Origin: Pseudomonas sp. H1h
GTDB taxonomy: Bacteria; Pseudomonadota; Gammaproteobacteria; Pseudomonadales; Pseudomonadaceae
Assembly (NCBI RefSeq): GCF_000633255.1
Contig: NZ_AYMJ01000015.1
Span: 248,001 to 312,000 of the forward strand
Length of the DNA: 64,000 nucleotides
Direction of reading: 5' to 3'
Below, piece after piece: positions 8,087 through 16,299 of the stretch (position 1 is the stretch's first letter; every line of letters starts with the position of its first letter). The notes below the pieces were generated by a model. That model did no database searches. It was not told the DNA's origin and was given only the letters and a program-made list of their open reading frames with translations. The position numbers and the translations under genes are program-made.

Positions 8087-8740
8087 ATGCGTGTTGCCCG
8101 TTCGTTGATCGTTGTTGCCCTGCTGCCGTTGTTCGCTGCCTGCCAATTGCTTGATGGCCCGCGTCAAAGTGCTGCCCACGTCGGGCAGACCCGGATGCAG
8201 GGGCAGTTGACGGCGGCCGACGGCAAACTGGTGTTCCAGCCGTGTGGCGAACAGCGTCAGTACGTGGTCAACGACATCGGCGGCACCAGCGTGCTGCAAG
8301 AGGCCGCGACCCTCGCCGATCAGCAGGGCAAGCTGTTTGCCGACGTGCGCGGGAAGATCGCTGGCGACCGCCTCGACCTTGGCCAGTTGTATCGCGTCGA
8401 GCGCTCCGGCACCGCATGCGATGACCCGAATTTCAAACTATTGATCCTGCGTGCTGCCGGCCACGGTCCCGAGTGGAACGTGAAAGTCAGCGGCAAGGGC
8501 ATGGTCATCGACCGCGAAGGCCAGCCAGCGCTGGCCGTGCCTTATGTCGAAGAGCAACTGGGCGACGGCCGCTTCAACCTCAGCAGCGAAGCCAACAACC
8601 AGCGCATCGAATTGTGGGTCGCGCCGCAACGCTGCGTCGACAGCAACACCGGCAGCGTGCAGCACATGAGCGCCGAGCTGCGCATCGACGGCAAGGTCGA
8701 GCGTGGTTGCGGGTATTTCGGCGGATCGCGTAACGACTGA
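8087..8740 (+). CDS. COG3650-type lipoprotein
   Basis: This 217-residue lipoprotein has the lipobox LFAAC at residues 14-18. The start at 8087 has GGAGAG upstream; an ATG 18 bases earlier is less well placed. The mature part appears to contain two related segments, one around LVFQPCGEQRQYVV and one around IDREGQPALAVPYVEEQ, with Cys in CGE, TACDDPN, QRCVD and RGCGYF. I recognise it as the family catalogued as COG3650 in Pseudomonas; no function is known. Asp at position +2 is absent, so an outer-membrane destination is likely. Confidence 0.7.
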   Translation: MRVARSLIVVALLPLFAACQLLDGPRQSAAHVGQTRMQGQLTAADGKLVFQPCGEQRQYVVNDIGGTSVLQEAATLADQQGKLFADVRGKIAGDRLDLGQLYRVERSGTACDDPNFKLLILRAAGHGPEWNVKVSGKGMVIDREGQPALAVPYVEEQLGDGRFNLSSEANNQRIELWVAPQRCVDSNTGSVQHMSAELRIDGKVERGCGYFGGSRND

Positions 8741-8837
8741 GCGTTTTAGCCTCACCGGATCCGGCCTTTGCGGCTTATAATCGCGACCTTCAAACGCCCT
8801 GGCGCAGTTGTGCGCCCCGCGAATCCGGATCCTCGCC

Positions 8838-10451
8838 ATGTTACGAATCACCGAACTCAAGCTGCCAATCGACCATCCTGAAGAAGACCTGCGTGTCGCC
8901 ATCGTGCAGCGCCTGGGTATCGCCAGCGATGACTTGCTCGATTTCACCTTGTTCAAGCGCAGCTACGACGCGCGCAAAAAGTCCTCCGAGCTGTGCTTCA
9001 TCTACACCATCGACCTCACCGTGCGCGACGAGGCCAAGGTGCTGGGCAAGTTCGCCGACGACCGTAACGTCAACGTGGCGCCGGATGTCAGCTACAAATT
9101 CGTCGGTCAGGCGCCAAGCGACCTGAGCCAGCGCCCGATCGTGGTCGGTTTCGGCCCATGCGGAATCTTCGCCGGCCTGCTGCTGGCACAGATGGGTTTC
9201 AAGCCGATCATCCTCGAACGTGGCACCGAAGTGCGTCAGCGCACCAAGGACACCTGGGGCCTGTGGCGTAAAAGCGTGCTCAACCCCGAGTCCAACGTGC
9301 AGTTCGGCGAAGGTGGCGCGGGTACGTTCTCCGACGGCAAGCTGTACAGCCAGATCAAGGATCCGAAGTTCCTTGGCCGCAAAGTCCTGCACGAGTTCGT
9401 CAAGGCCGGCGCGCCGGAAGAAATCCTCTACGTCAGCAAGCCGCACATCGGCACGTTCCGCCTGACCGGCATGGTCGAGACCATGCGTGAAGAGATCCGT
9501 GCCCTGGGCGGCGAAGTACGCTTCCAGGAGCGCGTCAGCGACGTGCTGATCGAGGACGGCCAACTGGTCGGCGTCGAACTGGCGAGCGGTGAAACCCTGC
9601 ATTCGAAACACGTGGTTCTGGCCCTCGGCCACAGTGCCCGTGACACTTTCCGCATGCTGCACAGCCGTGGCGTGTTCATGGAAGCCAAGCCGTTTTCGGT
9701 GGGTTTCCGCATCGAACACCCGCAATCGCTGATCGACCGTGCGCGCCTGGGCAAGTACGCCGGCCACCCGAAACTGGGTGCCGCCGACTACAAACTGGTG
9801 CACCACGCCAAGAACGGCCGTTCGGTCTACAGCTTCTGCATGTGCCCGGGTGGCACCGTGGTGGCGGCGACTTCCGAGCCGAACCGCGTAGTCACCAACG
9901 GCATGAGCCAGTACTCGCGTAACGAACGCAACGCCAACTCCGGGATCGTCGTCGGCATCACCCCGGAAGTCGATTACCCAGGCGGCCCGCTGGCCGGCAT
10001 CGAATTGCAGGAACGCCTGGAATCCCACGCGTTCATCCTCGGCGGCAGCGATTACAAGGCCCCGGCGCAACTGGTTGGCGATTTCATCAACGGCACTCCG
10101 TCGACCGAGCTGGGCGACGTCGAGCCGTCGTACAAACCGGGCGTGGCGCTGGGCGACCTGGCCCTGGCGCTGCCGGACTTCGCCATCGAAGCGATTCGCG
10201 AAGCGTTGCCGGCGTTCGAAAAGCAGATTCGCGGTTACTCGCTGCACGATGCAGTGTTGACCGGGATCGAAACCCGCACCTCGTCGCCGCTGCGCATCAC
10301 GCGTAACGAGTCGCTGCAGAGCATGAACGTCAAAGGTCTGTTCCCGGCCGGCGAAGGCGCGGGTTATGCGGGCGGGATTCTGTCGGCGGGCGTCGACGGG
10401 ATTCGTATTGCCGAGGCAGTGGCACGGGATATTTTGGGTTTGGAAGCCTGA
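8838..10451 (+). CDS. NAD(P)/FAD-dependent dehydrogenase (COG2509 type)
   Basis: This 537-residue flavoprotein has an N-terminal domain of about 90 residues (MLRITELKLPIDHPEEDL) followed by a Rossmann FAD-binding motif (VVGFGPCGIFAGLLLAQMG, then ERG) and the segment QFGEGGAGTFSDGKL. The C-terminal part closes with GLFPAGEGAGYAGGILSAGVDGIRIAEA, the second FAD motif. This is the COG2509 group of uncharacterised dehydrogenases, with a two-domain layout like BFD/YtfP-type HI0933 proteins. The substrate is unknown. ATG 8838 matches the family start; a TATAAT at 8776-8781 may be its -10 element. Confidence 0.85.
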   Translation: MLRITELKLPIDHPEEDLRVAIVQRLGIASDDLLDFTLFKRSYDARKKSSELCFIYTIDLTVRDEAKVLGKFADDRNVNVAPDVSYKFVGQAPSDLSQRPIVVGFGPCGIFAGLLLAQMGFKPIILERGTEVRQRTKDTWGLWRKSVLNPESNVQFGEGGAGTFSDGKLYSQIKDPKFLGRKVLHEFVKAGAPEEILYVSKPHIGTFRLTGMVETMREEIRALGGEVRFQERVSDVLIEDGQLVGVELASGETLHSKHVVLALGHSARDTFRMLHSRGVFMEAKPFSVGFRIEHPQSLIDRARLGKYAGHPKLGAADYKLVHHAKNGRSVYSFCMCPGGTVVAATSEPNRVVTNGMSQYSRNERNANSGIVVGITPEVDYPGGPLAGIELQERLESHAFILGGSDYKAPAQLVGDFINGTPSTELGDVEPSYKPGVALGDLALALPDFAIEAIREALPAFEKQIRGYSLHDAVLTGIETRTSSPLRITRNESLQSMNVKGLFPAGEGAGYAGGILSAGVDGIRIAEAVARDILGLEA

Positions 10452-10481
10452 TACATCTGTTTTGAAGTGACACCAACCTCC

Positions 10482-10571
10482 TGTGGGAGCGGGCTTGCTC
10501 GCGAATGCGGTGTGTCAGTCGACGATAATGTTGACTGACATGCCGCATTCGCGAGCAAGCCCGCTCCCACA
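10482..10571. repeat. REP pair (BIME)
   Basis: A long imperfect palindrome of two inverted REP cores, each extended by the complementary segments GAATGCGG and CCGCATTC, lies between convergent genes. Confidence 0.9.
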
Positions 10572-10590
10572 TTGTTTTTTGCGTCTGGCT

Positions 10591-11691
10591 TTAGATGTTC
10601 GCGCGCAACACTGACGTAGGCAGCGGTTCGCCACGCTCGGCACTCGCCGCCACCGCCGCGATCAACCCCTCCAGCTCATACCCCTGCGCCTTCAGCCAGG
10701 CCTGATCGTAATAAGTGTCGGCATAGCGCTCGCCGCCATCGCACAGAATCGCCACGATCGACCCTGACTCCCCCGCCGCTTGCATCTGCTGCGCCGCCAT
10801 CAGCGCGCCGATCAGGTTGGTGCCGCTCGACCCGCCAACATGCCGACCCAGACGCTGCGCAAGGTAATGCATGGCCGCCAGCGACAGGGCGTCCGGCACT
10901 TTGACCATCGCATCGATCACCTTGGGCAGGAACGATGCTTCCACCCGTGGCCGGCCAATGCCTTCGATCCGCGAACCGCAGTCCAGACGCAGACTGGCGT
11001 CGCCGCTCTGGTAGTAATCGAAGAACACCGAACGCTCGGCGTCGGCGCACAACACCCGAGTGCAATGCTGGCGATAACGCACGTAACGACCCAGAGTCGC
11101 AGTGGTGCCGCCGGTGCCCGGGCTGGAAATCAGCCAGCTCGGCTCCGGGTGTTTCTCGAACCGCATCTGCTGGAAGATCGACTCCGCGATGTTGTTGTTC
11201 GCCCGCCAGTCGGTGGCCCGTTCGGCATAGGTGAACTGATCGATGAAGTGGCCGCCATGCTCACGGGCCAGACGCTCGGACTCGGCATAAATCTGCGTCG
11301 GATCTTTCACCAGATGGCTCTGACCGCCGTAGAAGGCGATCTGCGCGATCTTCTCTTTGGAGGTGGTCGCCGGCATCACCGCAATGAATGGCAGGCCGAG
11401 CATCCGCGCGAAATACGCCTCGGAAATCGCCGTCGAACCGCTGGACGCCTCAATCACCGGCGCGCCGGGCTTGAGCCAGCCGTTACACAAGGCATACAGG
11501 AACAGCGACCGCGCCAGGCGATGCTTGAGGCTGCCGGTGGGATGACTGGATTCGTCCTTGAAGTACAATTCGATGCCCGCAAAACCCGGCAGCGGCAAGG
11601 GGATCAGATGGGTGTCGGCGCTGCGCTGGAAGTCCGCTTCGATGATGCGGATCGCTTCGCGGGCCCACTGTCGGTTGTCGCTCATGGTCAT
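10591..11691 (-). CDS. PLP-dependent cysteine synthase-family enzyme (Cds1/cysteine desulfhydrase-like)
   Basis: This 366-residue fold-type II PLP enzyme has the PLP-Lys segment [12 protein letters not shown], the substrate-binding loop [10 protein letters not shown] and the phosphate-binding glycine loop [13 protein letters not shown]. It resembles the Cds1-like branch (cysteine desulfhydrases, releasing pyruvate, ammonia and H2S from L-cysteine) more than CysK/CysM. The reaction is inferred from that resemblance and a different amino-acid substrate is possible. The start is ambiguous between ATG 11691 and ATG 11685. It stands alone, divergent from nhaA. Confidence 0.75.
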   Translation of the reverse strand: MTMSDNRQWAREAIRIIEADFQRSADTHLIPLPLPGFAGIELYFKDESSHPTGSLKHRLARSLFLYALCNGWLKPGAPVIEASSGSTAISEAYFARMLGLPFIAVMPATTSKEKIAQIAFYGGQSHLVKDPTQIYAESERLAREHGGHFIDQFTYAERATDWRANNNIAESIFQQMRFEKHPEPSWLISSPGTGGTTATLGRYVRYRQHCTRVLCADAERSVFFDYYQSGDASLRLDCGSRIEGIGRPRVEASFLPKVIDAMVKVPDALSLAAMHYLAQRLGRHVGGSSGTNLIGALMAAQQMQAAGESGSIVAILCDGGERYADTYYDQAWLKAQGYELEGLIAAVAASAERGEPLPTSVLRANI

Positions 11692-11879
11692 GCTCTCATT
11701 GAATCGGGCAGAAATTGCCTTGTCACAGGCTCAGCCACCCAGCATAGGAAAAAACCTGAAAACCTCACAGGTACAGCTGAGCTTCAATATATCCGCCAAC
11801 TGCTAGGCTCTGTGCAAGTGCCACCCGCAGGCTTTGCGTCCGGGTGTCCGGCCTTTGGGACAGTTGATGGAGAGCGACC

Positions 11880-13052
11880 TTGCCGCTGCGTACAACCTTC
11901 ACTCGTTTCTTTCAGTTGGAAGCGGCCAGCGGCCTGCTGTTGATCGCCGCCGCCATTCTCGCCCTGCTCATCAACAACTCACCGCTGTCGTGGCTGTACA
12001 CCGGCCTGCTCGACACCCCGGTGGTGGCGCAGATCGGCGCGCTGAAAATCGCCAAGCCGCTGCTGTTGTGGATCAACGACGGGCTGATGGCGCTGTTCTT
12101 CCTGCTGATCGGCCTGGAGGTGAAGCGTGAAGTGCTCGACGGGCAGTTGTCCAAACCGTCGCAAATCGTCCTGCCCGGCGCGGCAGCGGTTGGCGGCATG
12201 CTGGTGCCGGCGCTGATTTACTGGCTGCTCAACCGTGACAATCCGCCGGCCCTGAACGGCTGGGCGATTCCGACCGCCACCGACATCGCCTTCGCCCTCG
12301 GTGTGCTGGCCCTGCTGGGCAAGCGTGTGCCGGTGTCGCTGAAACTGTTCCTGATGACCCTGGCGATCATCGACGACCTCGGCGCCATCGTGATCATTGC
12401 GATCTTCTATTCCGGCGATCTCTCAAGCCTGTCGCTGGGGCTGGCGGCGGCGTGCATTGCGGCGCTGGTGGCGATGAACCGGCTGGGCGTGGTCAAGCTC
12501 GGGCCGTACATGATCATCGGTCTGATCCTGTGGGTGTGCGTGCTCAAGAGCGGTGTCCACGCGACGCTGGCCGGGGTCACGCTGGCATTCTGCATCCCGC
12601 TGCGCACGAGAAATGCCGAGCCCTCGCCGCTGCTGACCCTCGAACACGCACTGCACCCGTGGGTGGCGTACGGCATCCTGCCGCTGTTCGCCTTCGCCAA
12701 CGCCGGGCTGTCGCTGAGCGGCGTGACGGTCGAAAGCTTCACTCATCACGTCCCCATGGGCATCGCCATCGGCCTGCTGCTGGGCAAGACCGTCGGCGTG
12801 TTCGGCCTCACCTGGCTGGCGGTAAAAGTCGGCATCGCCGCCCTGCCCCAGGGCGCCAACTGGGGTCAGGTGCTGGGCGTGGCGATCCTCTGCGGCATCG
12901 GTTTCACCATGAGCCTGTTTGTCGGCTCGCTGGCCTTTGAACCAGGCGTGAGCGACTACGCCGGGATGGACCGCATGGGCATCCTGACCGGCTCGATTCT
13001 GGCGGCGTTGATCGGCTACGCGGTGACGGCGGCGGCGAGTCGCAAAGCTTGA
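11880..13052 (+). CDS. nhaA: Na+/H+ antiporter NhaA
   Basis: This 390-residue inner-membrane antiporter exports Na+ in exchange for H+. Essential Asp are present: D135 in [10 protein letters not shown] and the D165-D166 pair in [13 protein letters not shown]. Other NhaA marks are LIGLEVKRE near the N-terminus and [16 protein letters not shown] near the end. The start is TTG, supported by GGAG seven bases upstream and by alignment of [16 protein letters not shown] with the family N-terminus. Length is normal. Confidence 0.95.
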   Translation: MPLRTTFTRFFQLEAASGLLLIAAAILALLINNSPLSWLYTGLLDTPVVAQIGALKIAKPLLLWINDGLMALFFLLIGLEVKREVLDGQLSKPSQIVLPGAAAVGGMLVPALIYWLLNRDNPPALNGWAIPTATDIAFALGVLALLGKRVPVSLKLFLMTLAIIDDLGAIVIIAIFYSGDLSSLSLGLAAACIAALVAMNRLGVVKLGPYMIIGLILWVCVLKSGVHATLAGVTLAFCIPLRTRNAEPSPLLTLEHALHPWVAYGILPLFAFANAGLSLSGVTVESFTHHVPMGIAIGLLLGKTVGVFGLTWLAVKVGIAALPQGANWGQVLGVAILCGIGFTMSLFVGSLAFEPGVSDYAGMDRMGILTGSILAALIGYAVTAAASRKA

Positions 13053-13068
13053 CGCGGAATCTGAAACA

Positions 13069-13102
13069 CCTGTGGTGAGGGGGTTCATCCTCTCACCACA
13101 GG
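13069..13102. repeat. Short palindromic repeat (GTGGTGAGGGG type)
   Basis: CCTGTGGTGAG and CTCACCACAGG form an 11-bp perfect inverted repeat around a 12-base loop, 17 bases after nhaA. There is no T-run, so it looks more like a dispersed Pseudomonas palindrome than a classical terminator. Confidence 0.6.
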
Positions 13103-13190
13103 TTCTTACTGTGTGAGAGATAGCGAACAATCCCCACCTCAATAGCGACGCGTCCTACAGCCACCCTCTGCCTGCTTCGTTAACGTCGTG

Positions 13191-13210
13191 CAGCCCTTTG
13201 CGAAGGGCTG
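13191..13210 (+). other. Inverted repeat upstream of the bacteriocin gene
   Basis: CAGCCCTT-TGCG-AAGGGCTG ends 26 bases before the GTG start and 14 bases before the AAGGA Shine-Dalgarno. It could be an operator or leader hairpin. No LexA-type CTG-N10-CAG box is visible in this upstream region. Confidence 0.45.
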
Positions 13211-13236
13211 TCGATGGATGAACGAAAGGACGCTCA

Positions 13237-14421
13237 GTGGCTCGCAACAAGGACATTCCCCGGGTCCCCAACCCACCGGCGGGCGACGGTCATCACGTCA
13301 CCTACCGCTACATGACGGCCAATGAACTGGCCGAGCGCGAAGCCCGACAAACTGCTTACGACGCCATGCTGGCGCGGCAGGAGGCCTTCGAGCGCAGCCG
13401 CGAGATGGCGGTCAAAAAGCCCGATCCCGTGCGCGCCGGGTGCGTGTTTGCCAAGTCCTGCAAGTTGCCGGATGCGATCATCGACTACTCGAATCCTTCG
13501 GGAATGGTGTCGACTGACAGCCTGAAGGATTACGGCGAACTGATCGTGCTTGGCGCACGTGAAAGCGATGGAAACGGTGGCGTCGCACTGAAGAAAGTCA
13601 GCGCCACGGCAATTCCTGCCGGGCTGGGCAGCTTCGCATTGGCCGGTGCCGCATTCGAAGCGCTACCCGCGATCGCCGCCGGAACGGCAACCGCTACCCT
13701 CGCAGGACTGGTGGCGCTGCTCATGCCGTCCAGTCTCGGCGACAGCGCCCTCTATAGCGACGAGCAACTGCGCAGCCTCAAACAAGCCCGCACCCGCGTT
13801 CGCCTGCGCGTCGAACAACAGGCGGACGGCAGTCTGCGGGGCTACGGCTTCTATACCGGCAGAAATCGCGATTGGGAAATGGTTGATGTCGTGCGGTTCA
13901 GCACGCGTGGCAGTCAGTTCATTGCAGACCTTGGTGAAGGCGTCGAACTGATCTGGACACCGGCCGTGGATGGCTCGGACATCCTCGGTATTCCAGCGCT
14001 GGAAGCCGCCCCGCAAACGCCACATATCTGGGTGTATCCGCCGACGAAAGCGGCGGACGGGATACTGGTGAATCCGGTTTATCCGCCGGAGTATCGGGAT
14101 TTCATTCTGGTATTTCCGGCGGATTCGGGGGTTCGGCCGGTCTACATTGTTCTAAGCATAAGCGATCACAACTACCATCAAGCCCCTAAAGGTTTAATAG
14201 CATTTCCTGACGCGACGAAAGACAAGGCAAAAAGCAGCGTTCAAGGTGGCGGTGCGCGTCGTAAGCGCTGGAGAGATCTCAAAGGACGCATTTTTGAATG
14301 GGACAGCCAACACGGAACCGTAGAAATGTACGACAAACAGGGGAAACACCTTGGAGAGTTCAATCCTCAAACCGGCGAACAGACCAAACCTGCCAAACCC
14401 GGGCGAACCACGCCAAAGTAA
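13237..14421 (+). CDS. S-type pyocin-domain bacteriocin with colicin E3-type 16S rRNase domain
   Basis: This is a 394-residue toxin. Residues 1-65 are a charged region with YRYMTANELAEREARQ; 66-105 hold two Cys (GCVFAKSCKLPDAIIDY); 126-165 are hydrophobic and Ala/Gly-rich; about 170-310 match the pyocin_S middle domain (PEYRDFILVFPADSGVRPVYIVLS). The last 60 residues match the colicin E3 rRNase: GGGARRKRW, then FEWDSQHGTVEMY and GKHLGEFNPQTGEQ. Catalytic equivalents D356, H359, E363 and R390 have E3-like spacing. E3 cleaves 16S rRNA in the decoding site. At 394 residues it is shorter than classical colicins and S-pyocins and no TonB box or receptor domain is evident, so uptake or delivery is unclear. 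The GTG start has AAGGA upstream. Confidence 0.88.
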   Translation: MARNKDIPRVPNPPAGDGHHVTYRYMTANELAEREARQTAYDAMLARQEAFERSREMAVKKPDPVRAGCVFAKSCKLPDAIIDYSNPSGMVSTDSLKDYGELIVLGARESDGNGGVALKKVSATAIPAGLGSFALAGAAFEALPAIAAGTATATLAGLVALLMPSSLGDSALYSDEQLRSLKQARTRVRLRVEQQADGSLRGYGFYTGRNRDWEMVDVVRFSTRGSQFIADLGEGVELIWTPAVDGSDILGIPALEAAPQTPHIWVYPPTKAADGILVNPVYPPEYRDFILVFPADSGVRPVYIVLSISDHNYHQAPKGLIAFPDATKDKAKSSVQGGGARRKRWRDLKGRIFEWDSQHGTVEMYDKQGKHLGEFNPQTGEQTKPAKPGRTTPK

Positions 14422-14434
14422 TCAAGAGGCGTCT

Positions 14435-14674
14435 ATGTACTTGTGCATCACAGGGTTCTTACCCGACAGTTTCGACGATAGCTCACTTAAGTATGAACTG
14501 GATGTTGATCCTGCTTTTAACGACCGAATCGTGAAGCTTCTCGGCCATAAAAGCCTCAATGCCATGGCAGAAGGAGAATGGTTGTTGACTGCCGAGCAGG
14601 CGCAACAGATTGCCGTGCTGACTGATGAGTTCATTCCAACGAACCTGGAATTGTTTATCGGAATAGAAATGTAA
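14435..14674 (+). CDS. Putative immunity protein to the E3-type rRNase
   Basis: This small acidic protein of 79 residues (MYLCITGFLPDSFDD...FIGIEM) starts 13 bases after the toxin stop, with AGAGG before ATG 14435. Position, size and acidity fit an immunity protein that blocks the rRNase domain. The sequence does not resemble the colicin E3 immunity protein as I know it, so the family is unassigned. The region is less GC-rich than its surroundings, as is the 3' part of the toxin gene, which suggests horizontal exchange of the toxin tip with its immunity gene. Confidence 0.65.
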   Translation: MYLCITGFLPDSFDDSSLKYELDVDPAFNDRIVKLLGHKSLNAMAEGEWLLTAEQAQQIAVLTDEFIPTNLELFIGIEM

Positions 14675-14700
14675 CCAACGCGACCTAAAAATCTAAAACC

Positions 14701-14737
14701 AAAAACCCCGACCAGTCACCTGATCGGGGTTTTCTTT
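14701..14737. terminator. Bidirectional rho-independent terminator
   Basis: AAAAACCCCGA and TCGGGGTTTT form a stem with A- and T-runs on either side, between the convergent immunity gene and the glycine-zipper lipoprotein gene. Confidence 0.88.
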
Positions 14738-14753
14738 TACCGCTCGTTCTCGC

Positions 14754-15218
14754 TTAGTGCGAAACGCGGCTGGTACCACCGACGGTGGAGATGCGCACGC
14801 GTTCACCGACACGGAACACTTCGTTTTCCTGAACCTGTTGCACGTAGGCGCGCATGCTGCCGTCGTCTTCGCGCACGGTGATTTCCACGCCTTGAGTGCG
14901 GGTTAGGCCTTCTTCGGTGGCCGAGCCGATCAGGCCACCGGCCACAGCGCCGATGACCGCCGCTACGATGCTGCCCTTGCCGCCACCGATGGCGCTGCCG
15001 CCGACACCGCCGACCACTGCGCCTGCAGCGCCGCCGATCGGAGTCTTGGTGCCTTCGATTTTCACCGGACGCAGGGATTCGATGGTGCCCATGCGAATCG
15101 TCTGCACGCGACGCGCTTCGTCACGGGAGTAGGAGTCACCGGTCAGGCTCGACTGGCAGCCGGTCAGCAACATCGCCATCGTGGAAAAGGAAGCAACCAG
15201 CAGAACAGACTTACGCAT
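14754..15218 (-). CDS. Glycine-zipper outer-membrane lipoprotein (SlyB-like)
   Basis: The 154-residue lipoprotein has the lipobox LLTGC. A glycine-zipper double helix follows (PIGGAAGAVVGGVGGSAIGGG and SIVAAVIGAVAGGLIGSA). The C-terminal part is a small beta-rich domain (VEITVREDDGSMRAYVQQ, FRVGERVRI). This is the SlyB/Pcp-type glycine-zipper 2TM lipoprotein family, which sits in the outer membrane and supports its integrity. The start at 15218 has GGAG upstream; the longer reading frame adds a non-signal sequence and is rejected. Confidence 0.85.
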   Translation of the reverse strand: MRKSVLLVASFSTMAMLLTGCQSSLTGDSYSRDEARRVQTIRMGTIESLRPVKIEGTKTPIGGAAGAVVGGVGGSAIGGGKGSIVAAVIGAVAGGLIGSATEEGLTRTQGVEITVREDDGSMRAYVQQVQENEVFRVGERVRISTVGGTSRVSH

Positions 15219-15385
15219 AGCATCAACTCCAAAAGTACATTGATTCATTAAACCCCGCTGCTTGACGCCTGTCACGACACAGCCCGGATAAACTTGGTTT
15301 TATTCAGGCCCGGTACAGGCACCTGCAGACCCACCCAACAGTAGCGCCAAATCGCCCAACCTGCCCTGCCGACCCAAGGATTTTC

Positions 15386-15622
15386 ATGGATTACTTGATC
15401 ATTTTCGTCACCACCGTCGCCGGTCTGTACTTCCACTGGTGGCTGTACGTGCGGATCAAACGCTGGATGGACCGTGACCTGGCGTTGTCCCTGGCGGGCA
15501 AGGATGAAGGCAAACGCGCCTTCATGCTCGAACAATTAGCCCATGCCCAGGCACAGAAGATCAAGCGTCGGGACTTGCCGAAGTGGCTTGAGGCCACTGC
15601 GGCAGGTTATCACGCTCGGTAG
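15386..15622 (+). CDS. Small membrane protein of unknown function
   Basis: The 78-residue protein has one N-terminal transmembrane segment (YLIIFVTTVAGLYFHWWLYV) and a basic cytoplasmic helix (IKRWMDRDLALSLAGKDEGK to KRRDLPKW). AAGGATT precedes the ATG. Codon use and the clean frame suggest a real gene, converging on pdxH with a 5-base gap. I do not recognise a family. Confidence 0.65.
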   Translation: MDYLIIFVTTVAGLYFHWWLYVRIKRWMDRDLALSLAGKDEGKRAFMLEQLAHAQAQKIKRRDLPKWLEATAAGYHAR

Positions 15623-15627
15623 ACTGC

Positions 15628-16275
15628 TTAAGGCGCCAGACGTTCAAGAATCCAGTTGGCGCCCTGCAAGCGGTAGTTCAGGCGATCGTGCAGGCGGCTC
15701 GGACGGCCCTGCCAGAATTCGATGCGCTCCGGCAGCAGACGATAACCACCCCAGTGTTCCGGGCAGTCGGGCTGGGTGTCGCTGAAACGTTGCTCGGTAG
15801 CCTTGAGCAAATCTTCCAGCTCGCCACGCCCGTCGATCACCCGGCTCTGCGGTGAGGCCCAGGCCCCGAGCCGGCTGCCCAGCGGACGCACCTGATAATA
15901 CGCGTCGGACTCTGCAGGCGTGACCTTCACCACGCGCCCTTCGATGCGCACCTGGCGCTCCAAGGTCGGCCAGAAGAAGGTCATGGCGGCAAACGGATTG
16001 GCCGCCAGATGCTGGCCCTTCGCACTGTCGTAGTTGGTGAAGAAGGTAAAGCCCTGCTCGTCCAGGCCCTTGAGCAGCAGAATGCGGCAATGCGGTCGAC
16101 CGTCCGCATCGACCGTGGCCAGGGTCATGGCGTTGGCTTCCACCGGCGCCTGTTCGGTTTTCACCGCGTCGGCAAACCACTGGTGGAACAGCGCAAACGG
16201 CTCGCCAGGGGCTTGCGCCTCGGTCAGTCCGTCCCGGGTGTAATCACGACGCATATCTGCCAGAGCCTGGGTCAT
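15628..16275 (-). CDS. pdxH: Pyridoxamine 5'-phosphate oxidase PdxH
   Basis: This 215-residue FMN enzyme oxidises pyridoxine or pyridoxamine 5'-phosphate to pyridoxal 5'-phosphate, the last step of PLP synthesis and salvage. Family marks are [10 protein letters not shown] at the N-terminus, [33 protein letters not shown] and the C-terminal [17 protein letters not shown] with the substrate-binding Arg residues. Length is normal. GGAATG lies just before the ATG. The start is 24 bases after the stop of the upstream OmpA-domain gene, so the two may share a transcript. Confidence 0.96.
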   Translation of the reverse strand: MTQALADMRRDYTRDGLTEAQAPGEPFALFHQWFADAVKTEQAPVEANAMTLATVDADGRPHCRILLLKGLDEQGFTFFTNYDSAKGQHLAANPFAAMTFFWPTLERQVRIEGRVVKVTPAESDAYYQVRPLGSRLGAWASPQSRVIDGRGELEDLLKATEQRFSDTQPDCPEHWGGYRLLPERIEFWQGRPSRLHDRLNYRLQGANWILERLAP

Positions 16276-16299
16276 GGCGCATTCCTTTTCGTTAGCGGA

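Noticed and set aside
13069..13236. SOS (LexA) control of the bacteriocin gene
   Set aside because: I looked for CTG-N10-CAG before the toxin start and found none; a P-box-like repeat was not evident either.
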